From assembly GCA_902728285.1 (NCBI GenBank), contig CACVBU010000605.1, positions 63,403-127,402 on the forward strand: DNA of 64,000 bases, written 5' to 3'. A program made the position numbers and the translations under genes. The notes under the pieces were generated by a model. That model made no database searches, was not told the origin of the DNA, and worked only from the letters and a program-made list of their open reading frames with translations. This stretch comes from Clytia hemisphaerica. Its lineage: Eukaryota > Cnidaria > Hydrozoa > Leptothecata > Clytiidae. Within the stretch, counting starts at the first letter, position 1, and the number at the start of each line of letters is the position of its first letter. This document shows, in pieces, positions 23,431-34,500 of this stretch.

Positions 23431-24625
23431 ATGGGCAATATATTGATTAAAAACTCCTTCATGAAGGATCAAGAATGCCAAACAAAAAAACTGACCCCTC
23501 GAATGAAGTCTTCTTCGACCCAGACTGACGGGGGGTCAGTCATTAATGAAATTGATGACCACAGTAAGACATTTACATTCTGTTATTTTGGATTTGATCA
23601 TTGTCACATCTATTCATTTTGGTACACAAGCTTCTTAAATCTCTATTGTGATTTTGTTCACTTTACAATTCTTGGGAAATTTCATTACATTTTTAGATTA
23701 AAAAACCCAAATTTTAGGGCTTTGATACGCAACACCTTTTTCACAACACCAATTTACTACCCTATTGTTTTTCTTTTATGACTATTTTTGTTTTCCTTAC
23801 AGCACGGTTGATACTTGGCATTGTTGCCAAATCCCGGGAGGAGCTCAAGGAGCTTCTCAAAGCTAAAAAAAAACTAGAGAGCGGTAAGAAAAATTACATG
23901 ATTTTGTTACCGTTTCGGTAGGCTGACCATGAGTCAGTCAGTAGGAATAGTTTCGGGCCCTTTTTTGGCCATTTTTGATGACCTGTTTTTTTCAGTACAA
24001 ATCTCTGTAAACACAATTTTAAAAAAGTTCTGGAAAGGGAATTTCGACTTCCATCTGAAGAATGAAAATGGGGTCATTTGCAAAACTTCAATATTTAGTT
24101 AACCTAAAATGGCCCAAAATCAGCCATTTTTCTTGATGCAGCTATGCAAGAAGTTTGACATTTTCAAATTTGGTTTGAAAAGTAGACATTTAAAAGTACT
24201 ATTTTGAAATGGTATTGTTTATAGGGTTTTCGTGTCTAGATTGCAAGATATCTTTAAGTTTGAAGTTTGATTTTTGCTGCAAAATTTGTTTAATTTTAAA
24301 CTTTAAATTTCTGTTACAAGTCATCGAAAAACGACCCAAATGGCCCACTGACTAATTGATGAAATAGTTCAAAAACTCATTTATTGCTGGCATTTTTTTC
24401 ATCAGCTTTTACAGTATCTTGTGATAAATTTACAACAATAAAACTGTCCTCCATACTTTTCTTTTAGTGAGCGCATACAATTCCAGAGCCCGAGCCTCAT
24501 CGTCGTCATCTTCGCGGTTCTCGCCGTACACTACGGTGAAGGACAGAAATGATCGTTTGTGTCGTATTTGTTTGGTTGTTTGTTGCGTTTCGTTGGATTG
24601 TTTGTATAGTTGTAGTACATGTTAG
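23431..24625 (+). CDS. Three-exon small gene carried inside the Helitron
   Basis: Exons 23431-23563, 23803-23883 and 24468-24625 have consensus gtaag donors and pyrimidine-tract AG acceptors and join in phase, giving 123 codons and TAG at 24623-24625. The ATG follows a T-rich acceptor-like sequence. The protein starts MGNILIKNSFMKDQECQ; MGN is a possible N-myristoylation start. A Ser/Thr stretch follows, then a Lys/Glu-rich helix (SREELKELLKAKKKLES), a Ser-rich patch and a Cys-rich tail. Family not recognised. Because it keeps introns, it looks like a host gene fragment captured as genomic DNA by the Helitron. Confidence 0.55.
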
Positions 24626-25447
24626 AATACTTTTTTGAGTTCTATGTATTTATTTTTATTTTTTCTATAAATTTTTTATACCCTTCCTGAAGAATCTACA
24701 GCGTTGCGTTACGGTATCATGCCTTACTCTCCTCCTCAATTGATTATTTTTCGAACCACTGAGGTGGCATTTACTCAACTACTTAACGAACCTACCCCAA
24801 TTTTTTTAGCTCAATTCAACTCATTCCCTTATGAATTTCAAAATCAATTATTGCATTCATTTCTGTTCTCCCGTCTTCTGTAGAAAGGAGACTTCACGTC
24901 ACAACAATGTATAGTCATATAGTCATAGAAATTAAAGATCAAGGCTAAATTTATTGTACATTCAATCATTGATAAGAATGTAAACAGTTGTTTAAGGAAT
25001 TCTATTTTATCAAAACTTTATTCTTATTCCTAATATTATCATCTTAAAAAAGAAAATTATCCAGACAATATATTTATTTTGTAAATTTTTTAAATTTTTA
25101 TTTATTTATTTTTTCTTAAATGTATTTTTACAGCCAAAGCTAGATAGAAGATTTACTAACTTACAGATAATGATATTTTATCTTTTTGACATACAACCTG
25201 CCCAATCATTGTTATGAGCCTCTTAAAATGTACCTAAAACGTTCAAGGAACTTATTATAAGCGTTTTTAACTTTGAGAACTAACAGTTATTTAAAATTTA
25301 CACTCATTTAAAAGGATTTGGATGAACTTAGGGGTTATTTTGGGAAAATGCCAAATAATTTAATCTCGGCGAAACTTTTTTCTCAATTTTTCGATTATAT
25401 AACACTGTCTTAGCTAATATTATGCAATGACTTGATTACTTGGTATT

Positions 25448-25513
25448 GGCAAATCGAAAAGTTTCTAAAAATACCGAGGACTCTCGGTATTTTTAGAAAC
25501 TTTTCGATTTGCC
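25448..25513. repeat. Perfect 31-bp hairpin, 4-base loop
   Basis: The arms at 25448-25478 and 25483-25513 are perfectly complementary with loop GACT. The arm begins GGCAAATCGAAAAGTTTC and ends ATACCGAG. It lies in the 3' part of the Helitron, about 320 bp before its end. It could be a small palindromic insertion or a small-RNA hairpin. Confidence 0.85.
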
Positions 25514-25838
25514 TGACCCTTAATAATTTGTTTGCGCTTTATTTGGTCTTTGCTTGACCATCCTTTAAGATTTGCAATAAATTTATGATTGATGTTCTAA
25601 TAACGTCGTGCTTCACTTCGACTTGAAGAAAATTAAGTCACAGGGGACACAACTTAAAGGTTTTCCCAAAAAAAACTCGCCCAAATGGACTATCCATAGT
25701 ACAGTGAAGTCTCCATAACTCGAATGTCTCCTTAATTCTTTTTATTTGATCTTGCTTTCAAGCGAGCTTCAACATCCAAAGGACTTTTAATGCGTTCAGC
25801 TACAGCTTAACAGGCGTGCGACGCCGGGTACCGGCTAG

Positions 25839-27023
25839 TCTATATATTAATAGCCGTAGTCTGTATGTCATTTTGTTTGTTTTTTGTGTGTCACTTTCGT
25901 TTTCGCAAGCAATGTTTTGTTTTTTTAAAAGATGACTTTTGCTTCTTGCTCCACAAATGTGTTAAATCAGATTCGCGCCGTTTTATAAAGACTTTGAGTT
26001 GTTCGATAAGTTTGTTTTGATTGATAGATTATAATATCTGCCCAGACGTGCCCGAGCCCGCCTCTTATGTTTTTTCCTTATTTGATTTGAGACATTCGAA
26101 TTCGTTTCAAAACAAAATAAAAGAAAATCTTTCAAACAAAATCTGTTTTAGAAAAGAACAAATTTAAAACATTTAAAACATAAGAATCACAAGACAAGTT
26201 TGTTGGAACAACTAAACAGCAACATTAACAATACATTCGAAAGGCGGTAAAACAAGAGATCTTTCTTCGTAAAAAGGGACTTATAAACATCTATGTCGAT
26301 AATTATATTGCTGTAAATCTAAGTCATTCATTGTTGAATTCGAAAAGTTATGACGAAGGTGCCTAGCTGCTTGACTTTTGGCCCTTGGACCCTTAGCGAG
26401 ACTAGAGAGAAGAAGAAACAAGCGAAATTTTGTGAAGTTTACTTCCCTTATTGGGACTAATTTGATTAAATTTCTATATTTCTGGGGGTAAAAAGTTGAA
26501 TTTTTTTCCCTATTTTTACCGACTCTTAGTGGGACTGTAGTTTGATTTTCTGATTTTTCCAACCCTTACAGGGACTGCCATTTTTAAAAAGGCATCCTTA
26601 AGAACGGCTCATGCCCGTATCCTTCTCTTGCCTAAGTACCCACGGGCTGCCTTTTTTCGACGAATCTCGTGTCATGTCTATAATTTCACTCCTCTTATCT
26701 TGACATCAAAATTTTCCTAATCATCAACAAGTACGGCAAATGTAAAGCGAGCGAAGCAAGAAAAAAATCTAATTGCAATGGTCTAAATGGTATAGTTTGT
26801 TTGAATAACGCCCTTTCTGATCATTTTTGCAACAATTTAAAAATCTTTTTCAAAATATGGTTAAAAGATACGTGACCTGGGAGGGACAGAGTCAAACTTT
26901 GAAGATCATTTTTCCCTTTAATTTTGACTTCATCGTATTTTAAGCCAGCTTCCCAACATCCAAAGGACTTTAAAATGCGTTCAGCAACAGCTAAACCGGC
27001 GTGCGACACCGGGTACCGGCTAG
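25839..27023 (+). mobile_element. Non-autonomous Helitron, 1.2 kb, tandem with the first
   Basis: Begins TCTATATATTAATAGCCG directly after the CTAG of the first Helitron and ends CACCGGGTACCGGCTAG, followed by T. About 150 bp at the 5' end and about 80 bp at the 3' end match the larger element; the interior is unrelated and has no coding capacity. The host site would have been A (16896) joined to T (27024). Confidence 0.88.
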
Positions 27024-27726
27024 TACATAATAATGTTTCACAAGTTTACGTCTCAGATAAACTAATCGTCTCAATATAAATTGAACTATTCAAAAAAACA
27101 TTTGAGTTTTATGGAAGTCTTTTTTGTGTTGTGTCAAAATTTGGGGAGTAAATTATATCCACTTTTTGAAAATAAAATCGAAAGATTATAATGTCCCGGA
27201 GACGACAAATCTATTTTAGATCACGCGCAGCGGAAGGGAGAATGAATCATAGACCGCGCGACAATTTTTCTCAACTGCATCCGCCCAGACCACTCCTTTT
27301 CTATACGATGGAGTTCTTGATTTGTGACACTTCTACGCAGGTCGTAGGTGTTAAATCTCGATTACCCGACTTTGCAAATAATAAGTACATTTGTAATAAT
27401 AATTCTTAATTGAGACGCAAAAGGAATTGTGGGTAGTACCTTGATTGCAGCATGGAACTAACAACTAATCCTTTTCCTTCTAACCATTCCCAAGCATACA
27501 CGCGTCAGAGATAAACCGGATAATTAGAGGTAAATAAATGAAAGATTCTTTTCTATGCTCATTTCCAATATTATTAGCTTCTTGAAACCTACAAATTGTT
27601 CAGTGCAAAACTTGCAGCACATACTAAGATGAATGCTTCCTACTAAATTTCAATGGAATATAAAATTTCATGAATATAACAACTTTTTGATTTATAATAA
27701 ATTATATGACCAATTTTTATTAACAG
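27024..27726. other. Host sequence right of the Helitrons
   Basis: An ORF of 72 codons at 27191-27409 (MSRRRQIYFRSRAAEGR...) has G+C-richer codon use than its surroundings but no recognised domain. A T-rich acceptor at about 27726 marks the first coding exon of the RPA-like gene, so part of this may be its 5' UTR or intron. Confidence 0.3.
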
Positions 27727-29696
27727 AATGGAAAACAACGAAACTGCAGTCAAAGAAGATTCTCATACTCCAAAAAAGCAAATGGAAAACAAAACTCCAG
27801 TCAAAGAGGATCATCCTTCAACTCCAAAAAGGCAAAGGCTCCAATACAATTCTCCAACAAGCAGCAGAAACAGTAACAACTTAAGTAAGAACATTTTTCT
27901 TGGATATGTTACGATTTTCTTTATGATTCAGGGGTTACAAAGGCTGGAAAAGCTAGCAAAATAGTCTTTTTCAGAGGTTGGCTGGACTGGACCTCTTTTT
28001 TAGAGACAAAAGGCCAAAGGGCAGAAAAAGCTAGAAAATCCATTTTATCAGTAGAATTGAATATATTTTTGCAAGAAAACCCTAAAAAAGTTTAATTTCT
28101 CTAATTACATGGGTAACCTAGAAAAAACACAAAGAAATTACAAAAATTATATAAACTAGCTAAACAAAATAACTTATAATTTAGAAAAAATGTATATACC
28201 CAAGAATAGAGGATAAGATAACTAACACCAAAAGTATTTTCTTAACTCTGATACAGTGACATGCAATCTAAGTATTAACTTATTATATGACTACTTTTAG
28301 CCTTGGGATTTCTAGCCTTTTAGCTGCTGATGGAATTAAATCTTATGTTCACCATAAGCCACCTTGTATGTCTGAAAGCCTGCTGCATGAAGTTGTCATT
28401 ATTTCTCTTTTATCCTGCTCAAAAAAAAAGATTGAAATCAAAACAAACAGTCAGTGTTTTTAACTCATTACTGCCAGTTTGGCTAATCCTGAACATCATA
28501 AATGCAGCGTAAATGTCAAAATGACCAATTCTATCCAAATGATGCAGGTGTTCCAATTTAATAAATAATGACAACTTGGCTGCATCTAATTCAGAAAGTC
28601 AACCATACGGTAAACACAAGATGCATTTCCATCAGCCTTATATAAAAATATTCATTGTTTTTCAACTTTCATTCTTAGCTCTATCTGGGTATGTGGTTAA
28701 TGTTAATGATGAAGTTGTCTCTGCCAGCAACAAAAACACATACTTTGACATTGATGTAAAGTACTCTCCGACCTGCCGATCCAAGGTGAGGGTTATGAGT
28801 GATGACACTCATTCCCATAACAAATTTCTGCAACTTCAAAGTGATGCAGTTCCAATCAAAATGAGCCAACTTTCACCAATCAAGACTGGAAAACAGTTTT
28901 TTAATCCGTCTTTCGGTGCAGAATTAACAGAGGATGAAACTTTTGCTGTACATGAAAAAAGGAACTTTTGATTGCTGAAGTCCAAAAGTGCCCACCATCT
29001 GGACTATTTACCATCACAGGTGAGATTAGGTGGTTGGACTATCAGAAGAATGTAAACTCTTATCGATCGGTCAAAACCTTGCCGGAAGCCAAAATCATTG
29101 ATGATTCGTCAGAGCAAATGAACTTCACTGTATGGCAATCACAGTTGATAGAGATCCAAAGTTTAGAAGAAAATAAAACATATCGAATAACAAACGTAGC
29201 AGTTACTTGGTTCAACAGCCTGATGAAAATATCAACAACAACAACATCTGAATTTCAAGTTCAAGGAAAGCAAGTGTATGATTGGTCAAAACACCCTGGA
29301 ATCTCTCAGTCAACACGAGTATGTTGTCCGACCATGCTTTCAGTCAAACCAGAAAGCTATGTGTCTTGTCCTCTTGCTGAATGCCGCAAAAAATACACCT
29401 AAAGGAAGAAGACGCGGATGATATAACATGCAGTCATTGTGGTGAGGATCTCTTACAAAAACGGTGTACAGTCACCTACACTGTCAATGTTACTGTTGAA
29501 AAGGATTCCAGACAGGTTAAGTTGACCGCGTTTCCAGCATGTTTAGAAGAGTTTTTCAAACTCAGTGGTGGTAAATCTAATCTCAAATCCCTTGCACGTG
29601 CTGGAAGAAGAATTAGAACTGGAAGAAGTGGACATACACTATGATAAGAAGCGAATAATCACAAAGATAGAACACCATCCAGAAGATTTGATTTAG
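27727..29696 (+). CDS. RPA1-like OB-fold / zinc-finger protein (frameshifted)
   Basis: Exons 27727-27884, a 15-base micro-exon 28595-28609, and 28679-29696 join in phase. The N-terminus is Lys/Pro-rich (TPKKQMENK, TPKRQRLQ). The large exon encodes an OB-fold region like the DNA-binding domains of replication protein A large subunit (DDSSEQMNFTVWQSQLIEI then ENKTYRITNVAV), followed by a zinc-ribbon-like region with CCP, CPLAEC, CSHCGE and C residues, as in the RPA1 C-terminus. The expected role is single-strand DNA binding. Three frame breaks occur: one A missing in 28955-28960, one A missing in 29388-29393, and a shift near 29610. The final frame ends EHHPEDLI and TAG at 29694-29696. It could be a damaged copy of a multicopy family or an intact gene with sequencing errors. 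Confidence 0.65.
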
Positions 29697-31598
29697 TAAG
29701 ACCTGGCTTTTTAACCCTGTTGGTTTTGTTTTCTTTAACTTTAAATGATTTTATCATTGCTTTCTTTAGTTCGCTTATATTCTATTCATATTTGAAATTA
29801 AAAGTTTTTGCACTGTTTTTTTATTTAAAACACTTGAATTGAATTTATCTTACCTCTTTGATGTTTGCTGTCAGCAATTCTATAACAAAATGGTCATGCA
29901 TATCTCAATTTGTGACGTTTTTATCTTGTATTTTGTGTACCAAGCTGACATTTTATTTTTTTATAAAGATTTTTAAACATAGTGTAACTACATTTTTAGC
30001 TGACATTTTATTTTTTTATAAAGATTTTTAAAACATAGTGAAACTACATTTTTTAGTAGCTTAGGCAAGACAAATTAAATTTGTTGTTCTACAGAACTGA
30101 TAATTCAATTGAAATAAAAATCTATTTTACTGATCGGCCGACCCAAATTTTTCAGATGATCTGTCTGTAGAACACATGAATTGTCTCGTCTTGGTGAATT
30201 TTCTTTAGTATGTTAAAACTCTTAAAGGCATGATGAAAAACCCATCTGAGGAATTACGCAGTGTCTAGTGATAGAACTTTTTGAATTGTGCCCAAAACAT
30301 TTGAAAATTTGTATTTGTTTTTAGTTTTTGCCAGGAGTTTTTTAATTAAGCGCGGTCCCTGCACAAACCACAAACCAAATTTGTCAGATGGTGTATTTTC
30401 ATTGCTTCTTTAGAGCTTTGAAATAACACCATCTGAATATGAGGTTATCTTTTTGAAGCTTCCACATCTAGCTTTTGTGCTTTGGTGTGTAAACAAATTA
30501 TTTAAGTTGAAGCCTTCAAATGTTTAGCTATTTTACATTTACTCAAGTTAGTATTTTTTACTTTTGAAACTTTCAGTTTTAAGGATGGTTTTCTTTAACA
30601 TTTCTTTCTTGTTAATTTTGGCATTTTTAAAACTCCTTCATTTTCACTTAAAGCTAACAACTCTTTTAATTAAAGCGCTCTGAACTTTGGCTAAAGCCTA
30701 ATATTCACTGCAAAATTTCACTTATGACTATCATTCTCTCATTAAATAACGTCCGAAACAACAAACCACAATAGATTTGAGTAGACGCACTAGTGGCCTC
30801 TATTATATCAAATAACTTAATATATGCAGTGTGCATAGCTGTCAACCTGAAGCGTCTAGAATGCGGTAGAAACAGATTAAAAAAACAGTCAGGAAAAAAA
30901 TCAGGGAATCGGGAAATTAGGAATAAAAATGCAATTATTTTTGAGAAAATTTTTCACAGTGATGACGTTCGATGATCAAGGATTCACTTCAGTGAAAATG
31001 ATAGTTACAGCACTTTTCTACAAGATCTTCATTTTTTTCTTCTTCATTTTCATCTTCATTTTTAGAATTTTTTTAAAGATTTTTTTATTTCAAATTTTTC
31101 CATTCACTAATATCTTTCCAATGATACCAAATTTGTAAAGATTGAAGAATTCCTTCAAAAACTATATAGGTAAAAGAAAAAAGAGTGCACACTTATCGTG
31201 CATAACTTTTAGATTCAACCCGGGGGGGAAAGAAATTGTGTATACATGTGAAAATCTGCAAAAATTTGCAAAAAAAATTCTCAAAAAGATTTTAACTCCG
31301 GTCCTCAGGACCGGAAACAGTGTTTTCTTCATAGACCGGAGTGAATTTCACCCCGGGGTGAAATATTTTTTTATTTCAACCCGGCTACGTGTAACCACCG
31401 CCTTAGAAATTGAAACCGCATGATTTATAGTATTTATTTATTTATTTTGTTTGTATGACATAAATCATTTATACTTATTTGAGAGGTGCAAACAGTTTTG
31501 AGTTCAAGCTCGTTTCTTTTTATTATCTACACACCTTCTAACAAACAAATTTAAATTGTCAAAGTGATATCTAGAAAACTGAGAGAAAAAAATATTGT
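29697..31598. other. Intergenic, no supported gene
   Basis: AT-rich. A direct duplication of about 55 bp (GACATTTTATTTTTTTATAA...) occupies 29945-30054. The ORFs at 30793-31423 are low-complexity. AATAAA signals on the minus strand near 31431-31449 could serve the minus-strand gene ending at 31599. Confidence 0.5.
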
Positions 31599-34500
31599 TC
31601 ATGAATAAAGCAGCTTGCACTCCTCCTTTTTACTTTTTCCCCATTTCAATGATTTGTCAATGTCTAATTTCGAAAGAGTCTGGGGATTGAATTGTAGAAA
31701 TGACTCATAGCTCTGAATCAAATCTTTGCCTTGATCAAATACATTTTGTTCCATCAGCTGCGTGGCAAGGTTTCGTACATCTTCCAAAGTTTTTGCTTTA
31801 TTTTTTGAAGAGGCTTGCTCCTTTATTTTTGTTTCTTTTTCAAAGTTTTCTACAATAGTCCTAAGATTTTTGACTGCCTTGGAAACTCGTTCAGCATTTT
31901 CCCGATTCACATTGCCACGTAGATCACGTAGCAGCTCAATTTTAAATTATTTAAGTGCTCCATATGTAAATCCATACTTATGTTGTATCCTTTCAACCCA
32001 TGCTTATTTATAAAGCGTTCCCAAATCAGGCTGAAGGCTGATGATGGTTCCATTTGGATTCGTGTGATTTCCGACGATAGAAGAAGGGTGGAAATCGAGC
32101 TTCTCCGCGTTTTTCGTACGAAAATCTACCATCTTGCGGAGATTGGAACAAACTGCGCATGCGCAATATGCTTTAAAGAAGCTGCTTGTCAGCTTGTCAA
32201 TCCTCGCTCTTGCATACGCCTTGAACTAAGAAAGAAAATCAAGCGATAAAGGACGCTGTCCGACAATATATGAATGAAGAGTTCAAACAAGATCAATCTA
32301 AAGCTATTGAAAAACTGAAAACAAGATTAGACAAGAAGAGAAGCTATGACCAAATTCATTTCAATAAGAAAGGACACGAGGAACAGTTCCAGCACACCAC
32401 TCAAGTATTAGAGAATGTGGACGACAATTTGGAGGCATTGGAAGAGAAAGATTTTGATGTTGCAAAAAACTTCCTGACTAAAGGTAAGAAACTTTTAGAA
32501 GAAAGGTTGCAACACTTACAAATCGCTGACAGGGAGGGCTGGCTAGTGCTTAAACATTATAAAAGGAATATTTTGGTTTCGTCTGGAGACATTCAGGAAA
32601 AGCATTTAAAGGACGCTCGTAAAACTCGTAAAATTGCTGAGCAGATAAAGGCCAAAATGGAACAAGAAAACAAGCCTAAAGACAGTAAATACAGAAGGAT
32701 GGATGAAATAACTTGTTACAACTGTAAACGTATCGGTCATTTGTCAACTTTTTGTCCTTTTGCTCAAAAAACAAAGCCCTCATATTCCTTCCACTAAAAG
32801 TAGCTCTTCATCGTCGTCATCAAAAAGATCATCTACTTCAACATCAAAAAGTCGAACTGGGAAATGATTTAATTTCATAAATGAATAAATGTATTCAAAG
32901 CTGGACAGTTTCTTTTTGAAGAACTACGTGTTCGTTAATTTTCGGGAAAAAATTGCGTTATATTTGATAAAGATACAATTTGTTTTTCTCATTTATGTGT
33001 TTTTAAACACTTTTTCATACAGCGAATTTGTTTTGCAATTTTTACTTTGTCATTTAATTCAGAGTTCTGGGAGTTCAAATGATCACAGGAATACCCCGTC
33101 ACTGAGAAAACATCACAATTCTCAAGCTTTTGGAAAAACGAATTAAAAACACCATCTCTATTGTCTAATATAACAGATCATGGATATAAATTGCCATTTG
33201 TGAGCACTCCTCCTTCTTTTTATGCCAAAAAACAACGCTTCAAGTCTGAACAATGCAGCTTTTGTTGAAGAGTCGATCGAAAAACTAATTAAGGATGGTC
33301 GCATCAAGCAAGTAAAAGAAGCTCCTTTTTGTGTGAATCCTTTGACTGTAGCAAAAAAGAATGAAAAATTACGACTTGTTATTGATTTGAGGCACATCAA
33401 CTCTTTTATCGATCCATCGAAATTTAAATATGAGGATTTGAAGACTGCTGCAGAAGTTTTTGAGAAAGAGGATTTTGTTATCATCACGTACCGATTAATG
33501 AGGACTTTCAGAGTTTTCTCGGTTTCTCGTGGAGCTTCAAAGGTGTAACAAAATATTTTTCTTTTTGTGTCCTGCCTTTTGGATTAAATATTGCCTGCTG
33601 GATTTTTACAAAGCTCATGCGTCAGCTAGTAAAGAGATGGCGCCGTCTTGGGATCAGATGTGTTATGTACTTAGATGACGGTATAGCAGGTGAGAAAAAT
33701 TTTGACAAAGCTATTTCCAACCGAAGCATTATCCTTTGTGATTTATGGGCCGCAGGTCTAACTATTAATTTTCAAAAATCCAGTCTCAGGCCAGAACAAA
33801 GAAAATCGTGGCTAGGATTTATTGTAGACACAACAAAAATGACATTTACAGTTCCTGAAGTAAATTAGAGCGTCTCAATTCCGATATAATCTTTACATTA
33901 CAAGAAGGTTGTTCATCTTCCAGAAAAATTTCAAAAATAGCAGGTCAAATTATATCCATGTCTGTTGCTGTTGGTCCACCTGCTTATCTATTCACGAAAC
34001 AAATGTATAAGTTTGTTGAGTCTAATGATACTTGGGATAAAATTCATCTTCTACCTTATGCCGTTGAGCATGAACTGAACTTTTGGAAAAATAATTTATC
34101 AAAACCAAACCCGAAATCACAAAAATCTTTTTTTCTGACGCCAGTGAAACTGGTTATGGAGGATATACAGTTAAAAATTGGGAAAGATTATCGCGAAAGG
34201 AAGCTTCAACGAATTAGAGAGTAAAACTAGTTCCACCTTTCGAGAATTGCTCGCTATTAAAAATGTTTTGGAGTCTCTTACAGAATTCGTTAAAAATGAA
34301 ACTATAGAATGGTTCACAGACAATGAAAACTCTTGCAAAATCATCAAATCTGGTAGCACAAAACAACATCTTCAAAACGTAACGATCGAGATATTCAACT
34401 TTTGTGTCATAAATAATACATTGGATCCCTAGGGACGAAAACTGTGTTTCAGATAGGATCTCGAAATCCATCGATACAGACAATTGGTCTATAGACATGG

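Larger units (their letters stand above)
16897..25838 (+). mobile_element. Autonomous-type Helitron, 8.9 kb
   Basis: Starts TCTATATATTAATAGCCG, preceded by A, and ends CCGGGTACCGGCTAG, with short stems GGCGT/ACGCC and CCGG/CCGG just before the terminal CTAG. TC start, CTRR end and insertion at A|T are the Helitron rules. It carries a Rep/helicase gene (19013-22873) with an N-terminal extension reading from about 17563, and a separate three-exon gene (23431-24625) in its 3' third. It is followed head-to-tail by a second Helitron with the same termini. Confidence 0.9.

Noticed and set aside
27727-29696. RPA-like gene as Helitron cargo
   Set aside because: Animal and plant Helitrons can carry RPA genes, but this gene lies outside the mapped Helitron end at 27023.
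31762-32013. Plus-strand ORF of 83 codons before the retrotransposon
   Set aside because: Antisense to the C-terminal exon of the minus-strand DUF6589-like gene, which reads through in family-like sequence.
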